Part shown: positions 16,207-23,558 of the stretch, piece after piece
Numbering within the stretch: position 1 is the stretch's first letter
How the letters are laid out: each line of letters begins with the position of its first letter
Source of the DNA: Bryobacterales bacterium
Lineage (GTDB): Bacteria > Acidobacteriota > Terriglobia > Bryobacterales > Bryobacteraceae
Length of the DNA stretch: 47,918 nucleotides
Reading direction: 5' to 3'
NCBI GenBank assembly: GCA_003162425.1
Contig: PMOK01000149.1
Coordinates: 1-47,918 of the forward strand
Notes under the pieces: model-generated
Told to the model about the DNA's origin: nothing
The model's database searches: none
The model's input: the letters and a program-made list of their open reading frames with translations, nothing else
Position numbers and translations under genes: made by a program

Positions 16207-19200
16207 TCAGTTCAAACTCCCGGAATAAACAACTGGCGTAAAGTGGATCAACGCATTTGACGGATCGCTGAACCGCACAGCAACATTCGCCGACTGGCCC
16301 GCCGCCAGGCTTCCCGACGCCAGGAGCGTGATATATGAGTTTCCCGCCGAAGTTCCAGTGGCGTTCACCAACGTCACACCCGCCGTCAGATTTGTCAAAA
16401 CAATCTCAATCGGACCCGCGATACTCTGCCCACTTGTATTCTTCACCGTCACGGTTCCGCTGAAGGTACGAGTCACGTGACTATACGCCAAGCCACTGCT
16501 GGTCACGCTCACCTCGCCGGAAACATTCACGGGACCCGCGGACTGCGCAGCGACGGCAGGCGTATCAGTGACAGCAATGGACTCAGCGACGTTGATCACA
16601 GCGATCGCCTGCTCCATCAGCGCGGGTGTGTCGGTAACCTTGATGGACTCATTCACCAGAATCACGGCGGCCGGCGCGATCACCACTTGTGGGAACCCGA
16701 CGGAAGCGCTCGCGGTAAAGTTCACGTCGCCTCCATAGGACGCGATAATCGTGTGGCTGGCCGCACTCAGCGTCGAGATGTTGAGGGTGGCTTTTCCGGA
16801 ACTTACTGTGCCGGTCCCGAGTGTCGCCGCTCCTTCCTTGAAAGTGACGGTGCCTGTGGGACTGCCCGCTCCCGGGCTCACCGGCGCAACCGTCGCTGTG
16901 AAGGTCACCTTTTGCCCCAAGGTCGCGGGATTGGGAGCACCTACCAGCGTGGTGGTAGTGGCCGCTTTGTCGACAACCTGCGTCAAGATGGTCGACGTAC
17001 TCGCCGCGAAATTGGCGTCGCCGCCATAAGAAACTGTGATGTTGTGGCTTCCGGTACTGAGACTGCTGGTGTTGAAGCTGGCGCTACCGTTCGTCAAAGA
17101 TAAGACTTCAAAAGGCGTTTGTCCATCCTCGAAGCTCACCGTGCCGGTTGGGGTATTCGAGCTCACGGCTGCGGGAGTCACCGTCGCGGTGAAGGTGACT
17201 GCCTCGCCGAAGACCGAAGGATTAGGCAACGATTTCACGGCCGCAACAGACTCGGCGCCCGCCGCGATTTTCACTACGTATGCATCCCGGAAGCCTGTGT
17301 AGGTGGTTTGTGCGGCGCCCGGTGTAGTGGGAAAAATCGGTGAAATGGTTGCACCGGTTGCGTAGGCATTGCCCAACGCGTCCACGGTGATCCCGAAGCC
17401 CTGCCCGTAGCCGAGCAAAGTGGAATAGACCAACGCCGAACCGTCGGGCGTGAGTTTGGTTACGAAAGGGTACACGGCACCAATCCCGTTAACAAACGGT
17501 TGCAAGGAGTTCACCGCCGGGAAATTCCCTGACTGGCTAAAGCCTGTCACGTAGGCGGCGCCGGTGGAATCCACGGCGATCCCTTCACCGATGTCGCCAT
17601 GGCCATTGACGGATTGGCCTCCACCCAGATAGGTGGAGTAAACCAGCGCCGAGCCCGCCGGATTCAGCTTCGACACGAAAACACCTTGATTGATAATGTT
17701 GATACTAACGGCGCCGTCGAGGGCTGCCTGGAATGGTTTTACAGTGGGAAAGTTGGTGGACTCAGTATATCCGGTTACGTAGGCGCTGCCGGCTGAATCC
17801 ACGGCAATTGCCAACCCCTGATCAGCCCCGCTGCCGCCCAGGTAGGTGCTGTAAACCAGAGTTGAAGTATTGGGATTGAACTTGGCGATGAAGGCGTTTT
17901 CGACGCCTCCGAAGACTGGCTGCAACGCATTCACAGTGGGAAAGTTCGATGAAGTTGTAAAGCCAACGACGTAGACGTTTCCCGATGGATCCACAGCGAT
18001 CCCGGTGCCTTGATCACCGAGCTTTCCGCCCAAATACGTGGAGAAAACCAGCGAGCTGCCGTCTGCGGTAAACGTAGTGACGAAAGCATCCCCATTGGCT
18101 CCTATGGGGAGCGATCCGCCGGTGACGGGGAAATTCTTGGAATTGACCTCGCCCGTTACCGAGGCACGGCCGGACGAATCCACCGCGATGGCCTGCCCCC
18201 AATCCGTTAAGCTGCCCCCCAGATAGGTGGAATACTCAACCGCAGAGCCGCTCGCGCTCAGCTTCGTGACAAACGCCGCGGTGTTGAAGCCGGTGCTTGG
18301 TTTGATGCGCTGGAAGGCGCCGGTTGTCGTCGGGAAATCGGCAGAGTCGGTCTGACCGGTCACATATGCGTTACCCGAAGAATCCACGGCGATGCCGGCG
18401 GCACTGTCCGTGGCGCTCCCGCCCAGGTAGGTAGAGTACTCAAAACCTGAGCCGTCCGGTTTAAATTTGGTGACGACGACATCCGAGACGCCGCCGCCGT
18501 AGGACGGTTGGACGGCATTAACGATGGGGTAGTCGGTGGAATTTGTAGAGCTGATTACGTAGGCGCTGCCGGCTGAGTCCACCGCGATGCCGGCAAACGC
18601 ACCGGTGTCGCTCCCGGAACCGCCCAGGAAAGAAGAGTAGACCAATACCGGATCGATAACCAGGGGCTTCGAGTGGTCGTAAGGGCCAACATCAAACGCC
18701 ACTTGGTCATTGCCTCCGAGCTCGTATTTTACGTCGATCGATTGTCGTCCGTTTTGGGTCCGCTGATACGCGACCGGCTTTCGCAAACGCACCACTCCTC
18801 CGTAAGTATGTAGCACCAAATCGCCGCTCTGATCGAGCTGGATCTTGCTTGCGCCCGATATGCCGAGCCGCGCCACGCCCGGGTCCGCGCCGGGAGCCAC
18901 CACCAAGTCATATTCGAGCTGCCGCTGATTACCGTAGTAAAGCAGGTCGACGCCGGGATAGATGTTCCGATATTCGACCTTCCCGTAGGTGGGAACATTG
19001 GTGCACCACTTTTTCGGATCGTTTCCGATGAAGTAGTTGACCGTGCCAGACAGTTCCTCAACGCCGGTGGCCTTGGCCTCGGAATTCGCTCCCAGGAGCC
19101 GCATGCGAAGGAGAGTGTTCTTTAGCGCGAACACTGCGTCCGAAGAAGTCAGGAAAAGAGTGTATTCGCGGCCGCGCGATACAAATTTCGCTTGGCCGCC

Positions 19201-19380
19201 GCTTTGTCCTTCATTGGCTTCGAAACGCATCGGCAGCTTGCCATACGCTTCCGCGGCACGTGCTCGAACGGCGCTGCCAGCCGGCTCCGCGCTGGCATGG
19301 TTTGGGAGCCGGCCCAGCGTGCCTGCCAGGGCCAACAGAACAACGGCGAGGTGCTTAGTCTGAACCTTTTGATTCCACAT
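16207..19380 (-). CDS. SBBP-repeat secreted protein with Ig-like domains
   Basis: A 1057-residue exported protein. Signal peptide: residues 1-31. Next is an N-terminal domain (RFEANEGQSGGQAKFVSRG, VNYFIGNDPKKWCTNVPTYG, YPGVDLLYYGNQRQLEYDL) that typically precedes SBBP repeats. About nine SBBP beta-propeller-type repeats follow (YSTYLGGS..D.G.GIAVDSSGNAYVTG, residues about 250-690), then two group-3 bacterial Ig-like domains (near 715-895, with SYGGDANFAASTS), a degenerate tandem of VTDTPA units near 910-950, and a final beta domain. It probably acts as a cell-surface or extracellular binding or adhesion protein. It heads a tight pair with the PEP-CTERM gene one base downstream. Confidence 0.92.
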   Translation of the reverse strand: MWNQKVQTKHLAVVLLALAGTLGRLPNHASAEPAGSAVRARAAEAYGKLPMRFEANEGQSGGQAKFVSRGREYTLFLTSSDAVFALKNTLLRMRLLGANSEAKATGVEELSGTVNYFIGNDPKKWCTNVPTYGKVEYRNIYPGVDLLYYGNQRQLEYDLVVAPGADPGVARLGISGASKIQLDQSGDLVLHTYGGVVRLRKPVAYQRTQNGRQSIDVKYELGGNDQVAFDVGPYDHSKPLVIDPVLVYSSFLGGSGSDTGAFAGIAVDSAGSAYVISSTNSTDYPIVNAVQPSYGGGVSDVVVTKFKPDGSGFEYSTYLGGSATDSAAGIAVDSSGNAYVTGQTDSADFPTTTGAFQRIKPSTGFNTAAFVTKLSASGSAVEYSTYLGGSLTDWGQAIAVDSSGRASVTGEVNSKNFPVTGGSLPIGANGDAFVTTFTADGSSLVFSTYLGGKLGDQGTGIAVDPSGNVYVVGFTTSSNFPTVNALQPVFGGVENAFIAKFNPNTSTLVYSTYLGGSGADQGLAIAVDSAGSAYVTGYTESTNFPTVKPFQAALDGAVSINIINQGVFVSKLNPAGSALVYSTYLGGGQSVNGHGDIGEGIAVDSTGAAYVTGFSQSGNFPAVNSLQPFVNGIGAVYPFVTKLTPDGSALVYSTLLGYGQGFGITVDALGNAYATGATISPIFPTTPGAAQTTYTGFRDAYVVKIAAGAESVAAVKSLPNPSVFGEAVTFTATVTPAAVSSNTPTGTVSFEDGQTPFEVLSLTNGSASFNTSSLSTGSHNITVSYGGDANFAASTSTILTQVVDKAATTTTLVGAPNPATLGQKVTFTATVAPVSPGAGSPTGTVTFKEGAATLGTGTVSSGKATLNISTLSAASHTIIASYGGDVNFTASASVGFPQVVIAPAAVILVNESIKVTDTPALMEQAIAVINVAESIAVTDTPAVAAQSAGPVNVSGEVSVTSSGLAYSHVTRTFSGTVTVKNTSGQSIAGPIEIVLTNLTAGVTLVNATGTSAGNSYITLLASGSLAAGQSANVAVRFSDPSNALIHFTPVVYSGSLN

Positions 19381-19413
19381 TGTAAGGCCCCAGGGGCGTC
19401 CTTGAGCGACGCT

Positions 19414-20298
19414 CTACGAGAAGCTCAACACCACGGTGACCTGGACAAGCTGGCCCGGGACCACACTAATGGGCGTCATGAGGATAGCGTTGGTGAAAAC
19501 TGTAGAGCCGAAGTTCAAAACGAGACTACTGTTACAGCCGGTCGGGATCACGCCCACCGCACAGACATCCACATTCGTCAGAACCGCAATAAAAGTCCCG
19601 CTTCCCGCCACTGTAACGGAGCCAGCCAGCACAACGTTACCAGCGTTGGGCCCAGATGTGGGCGCGCTAACTGCCAGGTTCCTGCTGTCCGGTGAACCGA
19701 TTTCGGTGGGTTCGTCTATTGCGCAGATTTGGGTCGAGTTGCACGGGCTGGGGGCGACCGAGACTACCAAAAATACGTGCCATAGTCCGGTGACGCTTGC
19801 GCGAGAGAGAGAACCGACCAGGACGCCAGCCCCAGTGGACTGAAGCGAGTTTTCAAAATCACGATGACTCGCCAGCGTGCCGTCGGGATTGCGCACATCG
19901 ATGGTCCAGTGGCCATGCACCTTGACGCCTTCACGCGGTCCTCCCGATGGCTTGGCTTCGTTCACTTCCATATCGGCCTGGCAGGCGGACGCGGCGATGC
20001 CTTGATCGGGAACGATCCGCGGCTGAATTTCCACGCGTTGACCGGCCTCTTTGACGACTGCGCTCGCAGGCAAATCCAGCGTCGCGGACTGGCCCGGCTG
20101 CAGCAAGACGTGGGAACTTGCGCCGATGGGTTTGCCGCCGTTATCCAGGAACCCGATTTGCGCAGCGCAGGAATCCGGCGGACGCGCGGTAACAGTGAGC
20201 CGCACGGTCTGGCCAAGCGTTACGCCAACTGGCTCAGGCTGACCCCACAGAGTGGTGGCGGCAAGCAGTGCACTGACGATGGGAAGGGCTTTCAACAT
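19414..20298 (-). CDS. Exported protein of unknown function (leader type A, copy 2)
   Basis: A 294-residue protein with signal peptide MLKALPIVSALLAATTLWGQ. That leader is almost identical, in DNA and protein, to the leader of the gene at 21470-22141, while the mature domains differ. The mature part begins with a beta-sandwich-like domain (VGVTLGQTVRLTVTARPP), has Cys pairs, and includes HGHWTIDVRNPDGTLASHRDFEN, a segment seen in acidobacterial phage-tail-like or surface proteins. The start at 20298 is preferred over an ATG 12 bases upstream because it opens the leader directly. No enzyme motif is visible; a secreted structural or surface protein is inferred. Confidence 0.75.
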   Translation of the reverse strand: MLKALPIVSALLAATTLWGQPEPVGVTLGQTVRLTVTARPPDSCAAQIGFLDNGGKPIGASSHVLLQPGQSATLDLPASAVVKEAGQRVEIQPRIVPDQGIAASACQADMEVNEAKPSGGPREGVKVHGHWTIDVRNPDGTLASHRDFENSLQSTGAGVLVGSLSRASVTGLWHVFLVVSVAPSPCNSTQICAIDEPTEIGSPDSRNLAVSAPTSGPNAGNVVLAGSVTVAGSGTFIAVLTNVDVCAVGVIPTGCNSSLVLNFGSTVFTNAILMTPISVVPGQLVQVTVVLSFS

Positions 20299-20392
20299 TG
20301 GGTTCTCCATTTGGAATCAACTGTACGGATTCAAAGTGAGCGCGACCGGCAAACTGTCCCACCTGCACTGAAGTATTTTTCGGGCGCTCCAA

Positions 20393-20428
20393 AGCGGGTT
20401 GTCAACCCGCTGCAGGTTGGCAACCTGC
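20393..20428. repeat. Two tandem perfect hairpins with 3-base loops
   Basis: AGCGGGTT-GTC-AACCCGCT (20393-20411) is followed directly by GCAGGTT-GGC-AACCTGC (20412-20428). The second is H1 of the 16074 array with one loop base changed. The pair sits immediately downstream of the stop (20430) of the minus-strand exported protein and before the leader-A gene, so it could act as an intergenic RNA hairpin. Confidence 0.88.
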
Positions 20429-20429
20429 C

Positions 20430-20930
20430 CTACGGCAGACTGATGGTGTATCCGGTGATCGTGCAGGTGAAGCTTCCAGCGCCGTGGGTGATGGTTGAAT
20501 CGGAACAAGATGCCGAACCGCCAGGATCCGCGTATTGCGTCAGCGGTTGAGTTACCGCAAAAGAACCGTCCGGCTCCGCAACCAACGGAATATACGTATT
20601 GACGCCCACTCCGCCTCCGACCGAACTGAGAATCAGCGATCCTGGCGTGCCGCCGGAAAAAGTCATGCTGACAGTTTGAATCACGACCTCCGTGTTGGGT
20701 GGGACCACTGGCATGAAGCAGGAAATACTAGTCGTGCTACAGCTCTGTTGGTACGGGTGCCGGCCTGGAGCGTCTACGTCCTGGTTGGGCACTGGATTGG
20801 ATCGGGTATTCGTCACATCCACCAGAGCGGCGGCGACGGCATGGGCGGCTCGCGGAAAAGCCAAAGTGAGCAGGACGGCTGCGAGAGCAACGGCTCCGAA
20901 AGAAAGAAGTGATTTGGGTAGTCTGTTCAT
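20430..20930 (-). CDS. Exported protein of unknown function (leader type B, copy 2)
   Basis: A 166-residue protein with a long signal peptide ending PRAAHAVAAA, then a small beta-rich domain with four cysteines (SCSTTSISCF and ASCSDSTITHGAGSFTC) and the C-terminus TITGYTISLP. Its leader is closely related to that of the adjacent gene at 20949-21473 (MNRLPKSLLSF versus MTRLSKSVLSF), showing tandem duplication followed by divergence. No catalytic motif or anchoring signal is seen. The ribosome site is weak. It lies in the same minus-strand series as the neighbouring secreted genes. Confidence 0.75.
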   Translation of the reverse strand: MNRLPKSLLSFGAVALAAVLLTLAFPRAAHAVAAALVDVTNTRSNPVPNQDVDAPGRHPYQQSCSTTSISCFMPVVPPNTEVVIQTVSMTFSGGTPGSLILSSVGGGVGVNTYIPLVAEPDGSFAVTQPLTQYADPGGSASCSDSTITHGAGSFTCTITGYTISLP

Positions 20931-20948
20931 GATGAATCCGATCTCGTG

Positions 20949-21473
20949 CTAGTTAGTGGTCAAGTAGCCGTGCATCCTCACGTCGACCGGGCACGCAGGC
21001 GAACTTCCGGCGACGTGCGGCGTTGATCCAGCCGGGAACACAGTCCCGGAGCGATATTCGAAGTGGCTTGTGTTTGGGCCAGACACGGACCAGGCCATGC
21101 TCTCAGTCTCAGGGCCAATAACGATCTCGATCGGCCCAGAGCAGTTCGGTTGGATATCGACGTCGGTGATCACCAGAGACTGAGTGGCCGGAACGGAGTA
21201 GCTGGGAGGCGTGCCGATTCCGGTTATAATGCCTCCCGATACGAAAACAAAAGTTGAGAAGGTGGGGCCGGACGTGTTCCCTTCGAGATTGACCAACTGC
21301 GCAGCCTGGCTGGGGGCGCTCTGCGTGATGGCTGGGTTCGCCGATGTATTCAGCACCTGCACCAGGACGGCTGCCGCGACGGCATGGGCGGCTCGGGGAA
21401 CAGCTAACGTGAGCGCGCCGGCTGTGAGAGCTACGGGTACGAAAGAAAGAACAGACTTGGATAATCTGGTCAT
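20949..21473 (-). CDS. Exported protein of unknown function (leader type B, copy 1)
   Basis: A 174-residue protein starting MTRLSKSVLSF with a signal peptide ending PRAAHAVAAA, then VLVQVLNTSANPAITQ and a beta-rich domain with FVSGGIITGIGTPPSY and LVITDVDIQPNCSG. The ATG at 21471-21473 overlaps the preceding stop in ATGA fashion, and an AAGGAG lies 13 bases upstream; longer in-frame extensions lie inside the preceding gene and are not believed. It is the nearest paralogue of the next gene downstream. Function unknown. Confidence 0.75.
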   Translation of the reverse strand: MTRLSKSVLSFVPVALTAGALTLAVPRAAHAVAAAVLVQVLNTSANPAITQSAPSQAAQLVNLEGNTSGPTFSTFVFVSGGIITGIGTPPSYSVPATQSLVITDVDIQPNCSGPIEIVIGPETESMAWSVSGPNTSHFEYRSGTVFPAGSTPHVAGSSPACPVDVRMHGYLTTN

Positions 21474-22141
21474 AGTGAATCTGGGATCTCCTTGTTTGTT
21501 GGCTTGAGAGCCTTCCGACGCCGTGCGAGCATCGTGAGCGCCAGTGCCATGCCGGCCACTCCAAAAGTGCGCGGCTCTGGCGTTGCGGTGATATCGAGCG
21601 CCCATTTCGCGGTGTCGTTGTTGCAGTCGTTGACGTCGGCGCAGGTCTGAAACACCCCTCCGCTGAGATCGGTGAACCCATCCCCAAGAGTACCGGGCGG
21701 TGCTTCGAAAACGGCGTTGGGCACGTTCTCGCCGTCGGTCAATAGCACCGTGTACGTTCCCGCGCCAAGACCTGTGAACGGTAGATTGACGTCGCCGCAT
21801 TGGCCCGAGACACTGCCGACGGTCACGGTTCCAGCGGGAGGACATCCCGGAGTGTAGTTGGAAAGGATGTCCGAATCGCCGTTAAGAAAGAGTGCTGTGG
21901 GCCCGGTTCCAGAGAAGAGGCCGACGAAGGGGTCGAATCCGCCAGAAGGGATCACCGCGCCGGCGGCGTTGGTTCCTCCGCCGAAGCCATAGGTCTGAAG
22001 CGTCACGTTGCCGCCAGTAGGCAAGGTCAGGGTAATGAGGAGGGTGTCCTCAGGAGTGGAAAAAGTCCCCGTCTCAGACACAGTGCCTGCCCACAGTGTG
22101 GTCGCGGCAAGCAATGCACTAACGATGGGAAGGGCTTTCAT
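21470..22141 (-). CDS. PEP-CTERM protein with pre-peptidase-like beta domain (leader type A, copy 1)
   Basis: A 223-residue protein: signal peptide MKALPIVSALLAATTLWAG, a beta-sandwich resembling bacterial pre-peptidase C-terminal/DVUA0089-type domains (GTFSTPEDTLLITLTLPTGG, FDPFVGLFSGTGP, FTGLGAGTYTVLLTDGEN), then a PEP-CTERM anchor (TPEPRTFGVAGMALALTMLA followed by RRRK). The DNA from the leader through about 40 bases upstream of the ATG is closely copied in front of the leader-A gene at 19414-20298, so a common promoter/leader cassette was duplicated. It overlaps the next gene by four bases. Confidence 0.85.
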   Translation of the reverse strand: MKALPIVSALLAATTLWAGTVSETGTFSTPEDTLLITLTLPTGGNVTLQTYGFGGGTNAAGAVIPSGGFDPFVGLFSGTGPTALFLNGDSDILSNYTPGCPPAGTVTVGSVSGQCGDVNLPFTGLGAGTYTVLLTDGENVPNAVFEAPPGTLGDGFTDLSGGVFQTCADVNDCNNDTAKWALDITATPEPRTFGVAGMALALTMLARRRKALKPTNKEIPDSL

Positions 22142-22203
22142 ACGGATTCAAAGTGAGCGGGGACGGCAAACTGTCCCACCCTGACAGAGAATTATTTTGT
22201 AGG

Positions 22204-22241
22204 GCGGACCCCCTGGTCCGCAGCCGACGCCCACGTCGGCT
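22204..22241. repeat. Two tandem perfect hairpins with 4-base loops
   Basis: GCGGACC-CCCT-GGTCCGC (22204-22221) is followed immediately by AGCCGACG-CCCA-CGTCGGCT (22222-22241). They lie in the gap between the anti-sigma stop and the leader-A/PEP-CTERM start, all genes being on the minus strand. They may be a terminator or RNA-stability structure separating the regulatory operon from the secreted genes. Confidence 0.85.
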
Positions 22242-22261
22242 TGCTGAGTCGGGATGCGATG

Positions 22262-22921
22262 CTACTTGCCGGCCACCAGCCGCACTGGAAAACGCGCGAC
22301 CGTGATCAACGCTCCGTCCAGCTGCGCGCCAGACACTACCAACGTGTACGTCCCCGCATGCAGCGAGCCGGACGGAATGGCCACACTGATCGAATCCGGT
22401 GAGTTTGCCTCGATCCCGTCCTGCTTCCAAATCTCTTCGCCACGGCTACCAATTACCGCCGCCCGATACCGCGAATATCGCGTCGCGTCGATTTCGGCCA
22501 GAAAAACCATCCAGCGAGCCTCGCCGGGAATGGTTATGTCCCTCGGCTCAGATGCATCGCGGCTCAAGCTCAGTCCGAATACAACCGGAGCGCGTTCCAG
22601 GCTCGAACGGACGCTGGCCAACTCACTCCGAGCGCTCTGCCGCTCAAACAGAAAAATAGAGCTGGCAGCAAGCGCGACTCCGAGGCACGCACAGGCGGCT
22701 ATTGCTGTCCAGCGCCATCCGGAACCCCTGCCGGTTTCAGCGACCGATTCGCGAACCGCCAGCCGCAAGCTTCTCGCGGCCTCGATCTGTTCCTGGCACG
22801 CGGCGCAATCCACAAAGTGCTCCTCGAACTCCGCGCGTTCGTCCGCGGGCATGCTGCCGCGCACATACCGATCAATGAGGTTCTGCTCCTCAATCCGCAA
22901 ATGGTCCATGTCTGCGCTCAA
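22262..22921 (-). CDS. Membrane-anchored zinc-finger anti-sigma factor
   Basis: A 219-residue protein with an N-terminal putative zinc-finger (zf-HC2) of the ZAS type: EEHFVDCAACQEQ near residue 34 carries the His-x3-Cys-x2-Cys signature. A single membrane helix follows (about residues 70-90, IAACACLGVALAASSIFLF), then a periplasmic C-terminal beta domain of about 125 residues with TIPGEARWMVFLAEID and GSLHAGTYTLVVSG. The N-terminal part should bind and inhibit the ECF sigma factor encoded 58 bases upstream. The periplasmic domain would be the sensor or proteolysis target. A caspase-like protein is encoded in the same operon. Confidence 0.9.
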   Translation of the reverse strand: MSADMDHLRIEEQNLIDRYVRGSMPADERAEFEEHFVDCAACQEQIEAARSLRLAVRESVAETGRGSGWRWTAIAACACLGVALAASSIFLFERQSARSELASVRSSLERAPVVFGLSLSRDASEPRDITIPGEARWMVFLAEIDATRYSRYRAAVIGSRGEEIWKQDGIEANSPDSISVAIPSGSLHAGTYTLVVSGAQLDGALITVARFPVRLVAGK

Positions 22922-22979
22922 GCTTCATCCTTCAGGTATAAGGTGCGCGCCGGGACGGTACTGTGCCACATCAAATCCA

Positions 22980-23558
22980 TTACTTTTTGCGTCCCTCCCC
23001 TATTGACTCGTATATTTTCTTGTAGCGCTGCCGCGCCCGGCTGATGACATGATTGAAGTGCAGCGCGCTGATGCCCAGGTCCGCACAAATGTTCTCCTTC
23101 TCATCATCTTCGATGTAAAAGCGGTAAAGTATCTTACGGTCCCGTTCCGAAGCTAGCTCCGACAACACCTGCCTTGCCAGCGCCGCACGCTCCCGGCGCA
23201 GCAGTTGATCGAGCTGGCTTGGCTCCGGGCTCGGAAGTTGCCGATCCGGCTCACCCCCATGCCGCTCTTTTAATCTTGACGCCCGCCGAAAATGCTCGAT
23301 CACCAGACTCCGCGCGATTCCGCAAACAAAACCCGCCAGCCTTTCGGGCTCCCGCACCTCGCCCGCGCGAACTTTCAGCAACACCAGCCGGAATGTCTCC
23401 TGATAAACATCGGCGGCCGCCGCCGGGTCCGCCAGCGATTGTCCGATGATGATCGACACGCCGCGGCTGAAGCGCTGTACCAACTCGTCCTCGGCCGCGC
23501 GTTCGCCGGCGATGATACGAGACACCAGACCAGCGTCACTCGAGCCCGCTACTTCCAT
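22980..23558 (-). CDS. ECF RNA polymerase sigma factor
   Basis: A 192-residue sigma-70 family ECF factor. Region 2 spans about residues 10-80 (LVSRIIAGERAAEDELVQRF, DVYQETFRLVLLKVR, RLAGFVCGIARSLVIEHFRR). Region 4 is near 125-185, with the recognition helix-turn-helix ENICADLGISALHFNHVISR. The preferred start, at 23556-23558, overlaps the end of the CHAT gene by 10 bases; an upstream in-frame ATG at 23618 would overlap by 70. Its inhibitor is the zinc-finger anti-sigma factor downstream. Target promoters cannot be deduced. Confidence 0.92.
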   Translation of the reverse strand: MEVAGSSDAGLVSRIIAGERAAEDELVQRFSRGVSIIIGQSLADPAAAADVYQETFRLVLLKVRAGEVREPERLAGFVCGIARSLVIEHFRRASRLKERHGGEPDRQLPSPEPSQLDQLLRRERAALARQVLSELASERDRKILYRFYIEDDEKENICADLGISALHFNHVISRARQRYKKIYESIGEGRKK

